Assembly: GCF_028281565.1 (NCBI RefSeq)
Contig: NZ_JANQJQ010000030.1
Location: 1 to 64,000 of the forward strand
Source: Seonamhaeicola sp.
GTDB lineage: Bacteria; Bacteroidota; Bacteroidia; Flavobacteriales; Flavobacteriaceae
Direction: 5' to 3'
DNA length: 64,000 nt
Below the pieces are notes generated by a model, which was given only the letters and a program-made list of their open reading frames with translations, had not been told where the DNA came from and ran no database searches. The translations under genes were made by a program, and so were the position numbers. Shown piece by piece: positions 14,869 through 24,042 of this stretch. The first letter of the stretch is position 1; each line of letters begins with the position of its first letter.

Positions 14869-17721
14869 ATGCAAAAACTATCCGTTTTATTGGGAATTAT
14901 GCTTCTTACTATTCATAGTGTGAATGCGCAAAAAATTGAAGGCGAATTAAAAAAATGGCACAAAGTAACCCTAAGTTTCGAAGGTGAGGCGCTTAGCGAA
15001 AGCGACGAGACCAATCCATTTTTGAACTACCGTTTGAATGTGATGTTCAAGCATAAAGGAAAGACCATGACTGTTCCCGGTTTTTTTGCTGCTGATGGAA
15101 ATGCAGCCGAAACCGGTGCTAAATCAGGAGCTATTTGGAAGGTTAGATTTATGCCTGATGCCGTAGGTGAGTGGAGTTATGAAGTGTCCTTTAGAAAAGG
15201 GGAGAATATAGCTGTAAGTGATGATATCCACGCCGGAGAAGCTGTAGCCTTTAACGGAACCAAAGGCAGTTTTACGGTTTCTGAAGGTGATGCCGGTGGT
15301 TCACGTTTTAGAACCAAAGGAAGATTAAAATATACTGGGGACCGTTATTTAAGATATGCCGATACCAAAGAAGCGTTCTTAAAAGGTGGTGCCGACAGTC
15401 CGGAGAGCTTCTTAGGATACTATGAGTTTGATCAGACCCCTGCATCGCATAAATATGAGGCCCATGCCGGTGACTGGAAAGAAGGTAATCCAACCTGGCA
15501 AAACGGTAAAGGTAAAAATATCATAGGCGCTCTGAATTATTTGGCTTCTAAAGGGATGAATTCGGTTTATTTCTTAACCATGAATGTGCAGGGAGATGGC
15601 AAGGATGTTTGGCCCTGGACAAACCGACACGAGCGTTACCGCTTTGACTGTAGTAAACTGGATCAATGGGAAGTGGTTTTTGATCATATGGATGATTTGG
15701 GCTTGATGTTGCATATAGTAACCCAGGAAACCGAAAATGAATTATTGTTGGATATTGGGGAAACTAAAACGCAGCGTAAACTATATTACAGGGAATTGAT
15801 CGCACGTTTTGCGCATCACTTGGCCATTACTTGGAATTTAGGGGAAGAAAACGGACCGTTGCACTGGACGCCTAAAGGGCAAACCGATAAGGACAGAAAA
15901 GCCATGGCTAAGTACATCAAAACACACGATCCGTATCAAAACTTTGTGGCATTACATACCCATGCCAACACCCAGGCTCAGGATTTATTCCTGACACCAT
16001 TGTTGGGCTATGAATATTTAGATGGGCCTTCCATGCAGACCCATCATCCACATGACGTCCATGACATTACCGTGAATTGGATTAATGAGTCGGCTAATTT
16101 TGGCAGACAATGGGTCGTATGTCAGGATGAGATTGGTCCGGCCAGTACAGGAGCCAAACCGGATACTGATGACCCGGAACACAACGACATCAGAGCGGAT
16201 GTCCTTTGGGGTAATTTAATGGCAGGAGGCGCCGGTGTTGAATGGTATTTCGGATATAAATATGCACACCACGATCTAACCTGTGAAGATTGGAGATCAC
16301 GTAATAATGTTTGGGACCAAACACGCTATGCATTGGAGTTCTTCAATAATTATCTACCGTTTGAAACCATGAGGTCCAACGATGCTTTAACCGTAAACAA
16401 CCATGATTATGTATTCGCCAAAGAAGGTTCTATATATGCGGTTTATCTTCCTAAAGTGGAGGAAACCAAACTCGACTTGGCGGGAAGCAAAGCCAAATAT
16501 TCTGTAAAGTGGTATAACCCAAGAACCGGAGGTGCTTTACAGTACGGAAGTGTAAAAACTATAAAAGGAGGAAGTGAAGTGTCCATTGGAACTCCGCCGT
16601 CATCAGAAGGGGATTGGGTGGCCTTAATTCAAAATAGATCCAAAAAGAAAGCAGTTGTTGCTTCTAACAATGGTATTACATTGAATGCTATTAGTGATTT
16701 TGAAATTGATAAAACTTCAGAAGCTGTTTATTACAAGGAGGAAAAACGAGGCACGTTCGCCATTAATGCCGGTAAAAAAGACCAACGCGATAAACTGGCA
16801 AGTGCTTATACGGTTTTTAAAGGAAATACCGGTTATTATTCAGGTGTTTTAAATACAGTGGCTGAGAATGACGGAGAATCAACTTACCTGATCACAGTTA
16901 ACAAACAAAAAATGAAGTTTGTTAAAAACCCTCATGTTCCGGAATCTTTTAAAAATACAAGTTTAGCTATTGGAAAGCTGTATTTAGAGACTAATGATAC
17001 TATTAAAATAGCATCTAAGGCCTTAACAAATGGCAGGATCCCTGAGAACGATGAAACGGCCTGGTCCCGAGGCAGATGGAAGTCTTTAAGTTTAACACCT
17101 GTTGTTTTCAACTTAAATGACGAGCTGAAGGATGCTGAAGCTTTTGAAGAGAAGGACGGATTACTGGCCGTTGAAGGCGAAGGGTTTCATTACAATTCAA
17201 ATAACGGAAGTCCCAGAAAATTCTATGTTCATAAAAAAGGAGGGAAGTTTCCTTTTACCAAACACGATGACCATACCAAAGGCGCTAGTGGTGAAGCTTA
17301 TATTGAAGCCATGCCCGATACCAGAAAAACACATGATGACAAGTTAATAGTAGGAGAGAATTTCTTTCCGATTCCGGGAATAGGAGGTATGGTGTCTTAT
17401 AAGGTGAAAATCAACAGGCCGGGAACTTATTATGTTTGGGTAAGAGCGTTTTCTACCGGACCGGAAGATAATGGTTTACACGTTGGTGTGGATGGTGAAT
17501 GGCCGGAAAGCGGACAAAGAATTCAACTTTGCAAAGGCAAACACCAATGGACCTGGTCTTCAGCGCAACGTGTACCGGAAAATCACTGTGGTTACCCGCA
17601 AACCATAACCTTAACCTTTGATAAAGCTGATGAGTATATCATTTCTTTCTCCATGCGTGAAGATGGCTTTGAGTTAGATAAGTGGATGCTGGTTAAGGAT
17701 AAGAGTTATATACCTGAATAA
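14869..17721 (+). CDS. Secreted DUF5060 domain protein, putative glycoside hydrolase
   Basis: A 950-residue protein with a signal peptide (ending near VNAQK, residues 18-22). A DUF5060 beta-sandwich covers about residues 22-140 (KWHKVTLSFEGEA, then MPDAVGEWSYEVSF). A TIM-barrel-like domain follows (about 150-500), with WNLGEENG (W322-G329) and VVCQDEIGPAST (Glu421). Their spacing fits acid/base and nucleophile glutamates of clan GH-A, but this is inference. A C-terminal region (about 740-950) looks like a carbohydrate-binding jelly roll (GGMVSYKVKINRPGTYYVWV). It is the last gene of the sugar-acid operon and probably releases the substrate from a polysaccharide outside the cytoplasm. Confidence 0.85.
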   Translation: MQKLSVLLGIMLLTIHSVNAQKIEGELKKWHKVTLSFEGEALSESDETNPFLNYRLNVMFKHKGKTMTVPGFFAADGNAAETGAKSGAIWKVRFMPDAVGEWSYEVSFRKGENIAVSDDIHAGEAVAFNGTKGSFTVSEGDAGGSRFRTKGRLKYTGDRYLRYADTKEAFLKGGADSPESFLGYYEFDQTPASHKYEAHAGDWKEGNPTWQNGKGKNIIGALNYLASKGMNSVYFLTMNVQGDGKDVWPWTNRHERYRFDCSKLDQWEVVFDHMDDLGLMLHIVTQETENELLLDIGETKTQRKLYYRELIARFAHHLAITWNLGEENGPLHWTPKGQTDKDRKAMAKYIKTHDPYQNFVALHTHANTQAQDLFLTPLLGYEYLDGPSMQTHHPHDVHDITVNWINESANFGRQWVVCQDEIGPASTGAKPDTDDPEHNDIRADVLWGNLMAGGAGVEWYFGYKYAHHDLTCEDWRSRNNVWDQTRYALEFFNNYLPFETMRSNDALTVNNHDYVFAKEGSIYAVYLPKVEETKLDLAGSKAKYSVKWYNPRTGGALQYGSVKTIKGGSEVSIGTPPSSEGDWVALIQNRSKKKAVVASNNGITLNAISDFEIDKTSEAVYYKEEKRGTFAINAGKKDQRDKLASAYTVFKGNTGYYSGVLNTVAENDGESTYLITVNKQKMKFVKNPHVPESFKNTSLAIGKLYLETNDTIKIASKALTNGRIPENDETAWSRGRWKSLSLTPVVFNLNDELKDAEAFEEKDGLLAVEGEGFHYNSNNGSPRKFYVHKKGGKFPFTKHDDHTKGASGEAYIEAMPDTRKTHDDKLIVGENFFPIPGIGGMVSYKVKINRPGTYYVWVRAFSTGPEDNGLHVGVDGEWPESGQRIQLCKGKHQWTWSSAQRVPENHCGYPQTITLTFDKADEYIISFSMREDGFELDKWMLVKDKSYIPE

Positions 17722-18486
17722 GTATATTTTTAATTAGTTAGTTAGAAGGTGTTAAGTTGTCATGATTTAACGCCTTCTTCTTTGTTGGGAATAAAATTGT
17801 TTTAAACTCCAAAAAGCCACGAATACACAAATGTTTGTTTGCAAAAAGTGATCGGTTAGGCTTTCTAAGTTTCTTATTTCAGATTTACGCGTAAGATTAT
17901 GAGTTTTACTAAAGTGATGTTTCGCTGCACTATGGAGCTTCTCGAAAGACAAAGGCCTTTGTTCTTTGTTCTTTGTTCTTGCATCTTGCTTCGGCAATCA
18001 ATGATAAACAAAAGCATTCGTGAATTAGTGGCTACCTTAAAGGAGCAGTTTCCAACGTCTTCTCAATTTGCCAAAATAATTGGGATAAAACCCCTCTTTC
18101 TTCCGATTTTGAGAAAATCGAAATTCATTCTCTCCTTAAATTTAAGGGGAGAGTCAAGGAAAGGATGGTTTGAACCGTTAAGAACAATAATACCGGAATA
18201 GCCGGCTCCTCCCTTATTTTTAAGGGAGGCAGATCCGGATGGAAATCGGGATTAGGAGGGTTAAATTAATCCAATATACCTGTGGGCACAGGTAGCTCTG
18301 GTGAGAGGGGAGTAAGGGATGTGTCTTTATTTTAGAATTCTTGGCAATTAGGACTTAGGGTACCCAAATGAAATTAAAGTTTACATTAAAATTTCAAGAA
18401 AGCTTTGCCGCTTTTGCGCCTTTGCGAGCCTTTTTTAGCTTCGTTATTCAGGTTTTGTGAATTAATGGCTACATTAGGAGTAGGTT
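17722..18486. other. 765-bp intergenic region filled with dispersed repeats, no gene seen
   Basis: No credible gene is seen. A short inverted pair is present: 17812-17830 (GCCACGAATACACAAATG) against 18014-18033 (CATTCGTGAATTAGTGGCT). A near-palindrome around 18129-18152 is centred on TTAAATTTAA. A second palindromic unit lies at 18206-18265, and 18405-18435 holds TTTTGCGCCTTTGCGAGCC. These are typical of degenerated intergenic repeats rather than coding DNA. Confidence 0.6.
18129..18265 (+). repeat. Composite palindromic repeat, copy A
   Basis: Two palindromes, one around TTAAATTTAA (18129-18152) and one CCTCCCTTATTTTTAAGGGAGG (18208-18229, described in halves CCTCCCTTA/TAAGGGAGG), are followed by ATCGGGATTAGGAGGGTTAA. 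A related set occurs at 39223-39353, with the second part inverted. Confidence 0.6.
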
Positions 18487-20883
18487 CTAACGCCTCCTTC
18501 TTTGCCCTGAATATTCCATAGCTTCGCCTTTACCAAAGCCATAGCTAAAACCAAAGGTTATAAACCGGCCTCTTTGGCTTCGGTTGAACAAGTAGAAATT
18601 CTCTTGTATGGTTTCAGACTTTTCAATTCTGGAGGCAAAAATATCTCTAACACTAAAATTGAGCACCCCTTTTCCTTTGATGATCTTTTTTCGCAACCCT
18701 AAATCGGCAAACAGGTTTTCGGCGATTTTTCCCTGGACTGTTTTGGTTCCTGATTGGTAGTTTCCGGTGATCTCAAAATCAACTTCAGCCGGAAGCTCAA
18801 TTTTACTGGTTAGCTTACCGGTCCATTGATCCGCATTAAAATCAATGGATGTTCCTTCAAAATCGCCTTTGCGATTAAAATAGTTATAGTTTAAGTCACC
18901 ATTAAAAATAAGCCATTTGGCAACCGGGTATTTACCATTAAATTCTACACCAATGGCATCTGTTGTCCCAATGTTTAAAGGTTTAAAAGTGTTTACGTTG
19001 TTTTCAAACGTTGAGATCCGTCTTTCAATCGCATCTGTTGTATATCTGTAGTAAATACCAAAATTCATAGAGGCTTTACCTAAGTTGTAAATATTGGTCA
19101 GTTCGTACGAATCAGTGAATTCCGGACGTAATTCAGGGTTTCCGGTTCTAATATTAAAGTTGTTTCTAATATTGAAAAACGGATTCAGATCCCATAGTCG
19201 TGGCCTGTAAACACGTCGGGAATAACCAATCTGCAAAGAATAGGCGTCACTAAACTTATAAGAAGAATGAAAACTGGGGAATAAGTTAGAATAGTTTTGG
19301 TCATTACTTTCGTTTGTGTTTGTAAGCAAAGTTTCAAGGTCTGTGTTTTCCAAACGCAAGCCTATTTTGATGCCCCATTTATCACCTTCATAAGCCGCAG
19401 TACCGTAAAGGCCCAAAACGTTTTGGTCGAATTCAAAAATATTGGTTTGATTAACGTCAGTAATAAATTCACCACCGATTAAATCCTGTACTTCAAAATC
19501 ATTGCTTACATTGTTTAAAACATACTGTGCCCCGGTTTCAATGGTGAATGTATCATTGTATGGCTTCGTATAATCAAATTTGAATGTATAGTTGGCTTCC
19601 TTAAAATCAGTGCGTGTTTTTTGTTCAGCATCTCTATCAGGACCGGTTAAAGTAACATCATCAAAATCCGAGGATTGTTCTTTACCAAAAAAGCGTCCCA
19701 AAGCACTAAAAAGGAGCATGTGGTCTTCGTGATCATCAAAATCCTTTTTGTATTGCAATTCATACTGATATTTGGGATTGGTGGCTTCGGTTTCCTCAGT
19801 TCTTTTCCAAAGGGATCTTTCAGAGCCGTCAAAAAGATCAAAACTGGTTCCGGAAGGTTGTTCTTCGACCTCATAGGCAAAATTTCCAGACAGCGTTAAT
19901 ACATTGTTTTCATTGATATGATAATCAGTCCCCAAAATGATATTGTAATATTTTTCATTTCGGTATTCTGTGCCTTCGGATTCTAAAGTAGTATTGTTGA
20001 CAAGGTCTCTGTTAATAGTCCTTCGGTCATTTGGTAATTTTCGATAACCGACACCTAACTGGCTAAACAAATTGAACTTTTCGGTACGCCTGTTTAAACT
20101 TAAGCCAAAGCTGTGATTGGTTGGATCTCCTACGTTTATACTTGCCGATCCGTTAAGGCCTTTACGTTCTTCTTTTTTAAGAACAATATTGATGATACCC
20201 GATGTGCCTTCGGCATCATACTTTGCTGATGGATTTGTGATCACTTCAACACGTTCCATCATGTCTGCCGTAATAGTTCCTAGAGCATTGCCGCTATCGC
20301 TGGCAATGACTGAGGGTTTCCCATTGATAAGTATTTGTACACCCTGGCTGCCGCGAAGGCTGATATCGCCTTCAATATTAACATTTACGGAAGGCACATT
20401 GTTTAAAACCTCTAAAGCACTGGCGCCGGTACTGCTCAGATCTTTTCCAATGTTGAAGATGCGCTTGTCTAACTTGAACTCGGTTTTGGATATCTCTGCC
20501 TCTACAACTACTTCGCTGAGTTGCTCCAGATCTTCTTCAATAATTATGTTGCCTAAGTCAACTTTTCCTTTGGTTACTTTGAAATCGGTTATCATTTTGG
20601 TTTTAAACCCTATAAAACTAACTTCTATATAAAAGTCAGATGCTTCGGTTTTCAGCCTAAACGTACCGTCATCAATGGTGGTAGTTCCGGTTAGGTTTTT
20701 TTTAGTGCCGGCATCAACCACCAACACCGTGGCAAAAGCAACCGGTTGATTATTTGAAGATTCAACAATTTTACCCGTAATGCTTGTACTTTTATTTTGA
20801 CTAAAGGATGCAAGACTAAAAAGCAGGAAAAAAAACGACCATAATGAATGGTATTTTAATGTTTTAATTGGGAAAAAGGTCAT
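18487..20883 (-). CDS. TonB-dependent receptor family outer-membrane protein with carboxypeptidase-regulatory-like domain
   Basis: From the chosen ATG the protein is 798 residues. A signal peptide (SLWSFFFLLFSLASFSQ) is followed by a carboxypeptidase-D regulatory-like domain (ITGKIVESSNNQPVAFATVLV), a plug domain (ALEVLNNVPSVNVNIEGDISLRGSQGVQILINGKPS, residue about 190 onward, quoted only as landmark pieces SLRGSQGVQILINGKPS) and an outer-membrane beta-barrel 3-type barrel to the C-terminus. An upstream in-frame ATG at 20964 lies before the -7 box at 20902-20909, so ATG 20883 (or 20892) is preferred. No SusD partner is adjacent; the substrate is unknown. Confidence 0.88.
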   Translation of the reverse strand: MTFFPIKTLKYHSLWSFFFLLFSLASFSQNKSTSITGKIVESSNNQPVAFATVLVVDAGTKKNLTGTTTIDDGTFRLKTEASDFYIEVSFIGFKTKMITDFKVTKGKVDLGNIIIEEDLEQLSEVVVEAEISKTEFKLDKRIFNIGKDLSSTGASALEVLNNVPSVNVNIEGDISLRGSQGVQILINGKPSVIASDSGNALGTITADMMERVEVITNPSAKYDAEGTSGIINIVLKKEERKGLNGSASINVGDPTNHSFGLSLNRRTEKFNLFSQLGVGYRKLPNDRRTINRDLVNNTTLESEGTEYRNEKYYNIILGTDYHINENNVLTLSGNFAYEVEEQPSGTSFDLFDGSERSLWKRTEETEATNPKYQYELQYKKDFDDHEDHMLLFSALGRFFGKEQSSDFDDVTLTGPDRDAEQKTRTDFKEANYTFKFDYTKPYNDTFTIETGAQYVLNNVSNDFEVQDLIGGEFITDVNQTNIFEFDQNVLGLYGTAAYEGDKWGIKIGLRLENTDLETLLTNTNESNDQNYSNLFPSFHSSYKFSDAYSLQIGYSRRVYRPRLWDLNPFFNIRNNFNIRTGNPELRPEFTDSYELTNIYNLGKASMNFGIYYRYTTDAIERRISTFENNVNTFKPLNIGTTDAIGVEFNGKYPVAKWLIFNGDLNYNYFNRKGDFEGTSIDFNADQWTGKLTSKIELPAEVDFEITGNYQSGTKTVQGKIAENLFADLGLRKKIIKGKGVLNFSVRDIFASRIEKSETIQENFYLFNRSQRGRFITFGFSYGFGKGEAMEYSGQRRRR

Positions 20884-20901
20884 ATTAAGCATGTAACGGT
20901 G

Positions 20902-20909
20902 CAAATATA
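20902..20909 (-). promoter_or_regulatory. -7 box for the TonB-dependent receptor gene
   Basis: The minus strand reads TATATTTG, a TAnnTTTG match 19 bp before ATG 20883. It decides against the longer start at 20964. No clear -33 TTG is seen. Confidence 0.5.
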
Positions 20910-21101
20910 ATTGCTGTAACTTGTTATTAAAGATAAACCCTATAGGCTTAATTAATTTCACCATTGGCTTAAACTATATGCAAAAATTACCTTGTTTTTT
21001 TAGTTTTTTAATATCTAATAACAAATTTTAACATTTAATTAATAAGGGGAAATAATAATTTAGCCGTCTATAGAACAAACAAACATCCAAAAAACTACAA
21101 T

Positions 21102-23897
21102 ATGAAAAAATTATCAGTGTTATTTCTACTTCTAAGTTTAAACAGTTTTGCCCAGGATCTAAGTACTCCGATTCCTGTAGATGAGAGCATTAAAAAAGGC
21201 GTGTTACCTAATGGCCTTACTTATTATATAAAGAGTACAGATGTAGTTAAAGATGCTGCCAGTTATTATATCATTCAAAATGTGGGATCTGTTCTGGAAA
21301 ATGATGACCAGCAAGGTTTGGCTCACTTTTTAGAGCACATGGCGTTTAACGGAACTGAAAATTTTGAAGGCAAAGGCATACTAAACACATTCCAGGAAAA
21401 AGGTTTGGTCTTTGGTAGAGATATCAATGCTTATACATCATTTGATGAAACCGTTTATAATATTGACAATGTGCCAACTACTCCGGAATTAATAGATACG
21501 GGTTTATTGGTTTTGCATGATTGGTGCAACTATTTGTTATTGACCGATGAAGAGATAGATGCTGAAAGAGGCGTTATAAAAGAAGAATGGAGGACCCGTC
21601 AAAACGGACAAATGCGTTTATATCAAACGTCGTTACCAATTACATTCAACCATTCAAAATATGCCAAAAGATTACCCATTGGGTTAATGCGTATTGTTGA
21701 GAATTTTGAATATAAGGCGTTACGTGATTTCTATCACGACTGGTATCGTACAGATTTACAAGCTATTGCCGTAGTGGGAGATATTAATGTAGATGACGTT
21801 GAAGCAAAGATTAAAGCCCTTTTCTCTAAAATTCCTGCGGTTAAAAACCCTAGAGAACGTTTTATCGTGGAAATACCTGGGAATGAGGACATGCTTTATA
21901 GCTTGGGAATGGATAAAGAGATCTCAACAGCGATGTTGGATTTTGGTATTCGTCATAAAAAGTCGTTGGAAGATGAAACCGTAACAGATCTAAAAAGATC
22001 CTTATTGGAGTCTATGGCCACTCGCATGCTTTCGGCGAGAATTGCAGAAGAGGCTCAAAAACCGGAAGCACCGTTCTTAGGGGCCAGAGTGGGGTATGGG
22101 TCTATGGCCAGAGCCAATAGCTCATTTAGTGTTAGAATAGCCCCTAAACCAGGTAAGCAGCAACAAGCTTTTGCCGCAGTACTGACAGAAGTTGTCAGAG
22201 CTGTTAAGTTTGGTTATACACCGTCTGAAATCAAGCGAACTATTAAAGAGTTTTCAAATTTTTATGAAACACAAATAGCTAAGAAAGAGGATAAGGCGCA
22301 TGGTGCCATCATCAATCTTATTAAAGATGATTATTTAAATAATAAAACCATCGCTGATATTGAAAAGGAATATGACATAGCAAAACAATTATTTGCCTCG
22401 TTCACTCCGGAGGCTTTACATAATACCATTAAAAGGTTATATGCTAAAAACAACAGGTACTTAAATGTAACCGGTGTTGAAGGGAAAAATAATCTAACTG
22501 AAGAACAGGCCAAAGTCATTATAAATGCTGTTGAAAATGACCCAAAGATTACAGCTTATACCGAGGCTTTTGATGGTAAAACCTTGATTTCCGGATTAAC
22601 TATTAAAGAAGGAAGTATTGCAAAAACTGAAAATAATGCTGCTTTAGGGTCTACCACTTACACCTTAAGTAATGGCATAAAGGTGCACTATAAATTTGCT
22701 GATAAACAAAAAAACACAGTAGCATTTAATGCCATTAGCCATGGTGGGAAATCCCTGGTAAGCGATGACCATTTGCCATCGGCAGATCTCATGGGTAACA
22801 TCATTCAAATGTCGGGATTAGGAGATTATTCGGCTACGGAATTACCTAAGGTTCTGGCAGGAAAAACAGCCTCCATGTCCCCAAGTCTAGCCGAAACTAC
22901 TGAGAACTTAAAAGGGTCTTCTACAACTAAAGATGTAGAAACCATGTTACAGTTAGTGCATCTATATTTTGAAAAACCACGTTTTGACGAACAGGCATTT
23001 CAGGTGTTACAGGGTGGTATCAATAATTATTTAATTAGAAGAAGTAAAGATGTTAATGAACAAATAAAGGATGGTATTACCACGACTTTATATGGCAAAG
23101 ACAACCCCAGGAAACGCGTATTTAACCAGGATTTTGTTAATGACATTGCATTTGAAAAAATGAAAGCTACTTATTTGGACCGATTTGCGAATCCTGCAGA
23201 TTTTGAATTCTTTATAGTAGGTGATGTAAAAGCGGCGCAGTTAGAGCCTTTATTATCAAAATACATGGCCAGCTTACCAACAACTACAGATACAGAAACC
23301 TTTAAGGATGTATCACAGTCATGGGCAAGTGATAGGGTAGATGAGGATGTTTTCCTTCCGATGGAAGACCCAAAGACCAATGTGAACATGGCTTTTAAAA
23401 TAGCTAGCGATTATACGGTTAAGAATAAATTTGTTACTCAGGCTTTAGGAGCCATTATGCAATTAAGATTGCAGGAAACACTTCGTGAAGAAGAGGGTGG
23501 TGTTTATAGTCCAAGAGCTTATGCGTTTTTAAACAAAGAGCCCAAGGTGTTATCCTATATGTCGGTTAGTTTTGACTGTAATCCGGATTTAGCTGAAAAG
23601 CTTATTGGTATTGTTTATAACGAATTATCCAAAATGGCTTCAGGAGACATCAAACAAGACGATTTGGATAAAACGTTAACCAGTTACAAAAAGCAACGCG
23701 AACAGGCTAAAAGCAATAACAGCTATGATATGACCTTGTTAACAACATTTTACAGGGACGGATACAATATGAATGCCCCTGAGAATTTTGAAGCTATTGT
23801 AAACAACATAACTATAAAAGATATTCAGGCCCTGGCTAAAAAACTTCAGGAAAAAGGTAAATCTTTCGAGATCGTTTTTAAGCCGGCTACAGAATAA
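21102..23897 (+). CDS. M16 family zinc metallopeptidase (insulinase/pitrilysin type), secreted
   Basis: A 931-residue protein with a signal peptide (LSVLFLLLSLNSFAQ). The inverted zinc motif H-x-x-E-H reads HFLEHMAFNG (about residue 80), with the downstream Glu region ERGVIKEEWR (about 155-165). The C-terminal half is the inactive M16 repeat pair, as in about 930-residue PqqL-like bacterial enzymes. It probably cleaves peptides in the periplasm. It is divergent from the TonB receptor gene, 218 bp apart, and ends before a strong terminator. Confidence 0.92.
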   Translation: MKKLSVLFLLLSLNSFAQDLSTPIPVDESIKKGVLPNGLTYYIKSTDVVKDAASYYIIQNVGSVLENDDQQGLAHFLEHMAFNGTENFEGKGILNTFQEKGLVFGRDINAYTSFDETVYNIDNVPTTPELIDTGLLVLHDWCNYLLLTDEEIDAERGVIKEEWRTRQNGQMRLYQTSLPITFNHSKYAKRLPIGLMRIVENFEYKALRDFYHDWYRTDLQAIAVVGDINVDDVEAKIKALFSKIPAVKNPRERFIVEIPGNEDMLYSLGMDKEISTAMLDFGIRHKKSLEDETVTDLKRSLLESMATRMLSARIAEEAQKPEAPFLGARVGYGSMARANSSFSVRIAPKPGKQQQAFAAVLTEVVRAVKFGYTPSEIKRTIKEFSNFYETQIAKKEDKAHGAIINLIKDDYLNNKTIADIEKEYDIAKQLFASFTPEALHNTIKRLYAKNNRYLNVTGVEGKNNLTEEQAKVIINAVENDPKITAYTEAFDGKTLISGLTIKEGSIAKTENNAALGSTTYTLSNGIKVHYKFADKQKNTVAFNAISHGGKSLVSDDHLPSADLMGNIIQMSGLGDYSATELPKVLAGKTASMSPSLAETTENLKGSSTTKDVETMLQLVHLYFEKPRFDEQAFQVLQGGINNYLIRRSKDVNEQIKDGITTTLYGKDNPRKRVFNQDFVNDIAFEKMKATYLDRFANPADFEFFIVGDVKAAQLEPLLSKYMASLPTTTDTETFKDVSQSWASDRVDEDVFLPMEDPKTNVNMAFKIASDYTVKNKFVTQALGAIMQLRLQETLREEEGGVYSPRAYAFLNKEPKVLSYMSVSFDCNPDLAEKLIGIVYNELSKMASGDIKQDDLDKTLTSYKKQREQAKSNNSYDMTLLTTFYRDGYNMNAPENFEAIVNNITIKDIQALAKKLQEKGKSFEIVFKPATE

Positions 23898-23990
23898 ATA
23901 TAAAAGAAACTACCATCTTTCTTTATACATTTGTTTTAGTGTAATTTTTTGAGTTAGTCAGTCAATAAGTTTATTTAAAAGAAAGGTGCC

Positions 23991-24025
23991 AAAAAAGGGT
24001 TATCGTAACAAATAACCCTTTTTAA
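23991..24025 (+). terminator. Rho-independent terminator between M16 peptidase and dsbD-like gene
   Basis: AAAAAGGGTTAT, a short loop, then ATAACCCTTTTT form a 12-bp stem with a T tail. It lies 11 bp before the dsbD-like ATG, so the next gene's start must be at or after the terminator unless it reads through. Confidence 0.8.
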
Positions 24026-24042
24026 AAACATAAAATATGATC

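Noticed and set aside
17899-18201. A 100-codon open reading frame in the 17.7-18.5 kb region
   Set aside because: It runs across the inverted-repeat and palindrome sequences and has no recognisable domain or promoter; treated as chance.
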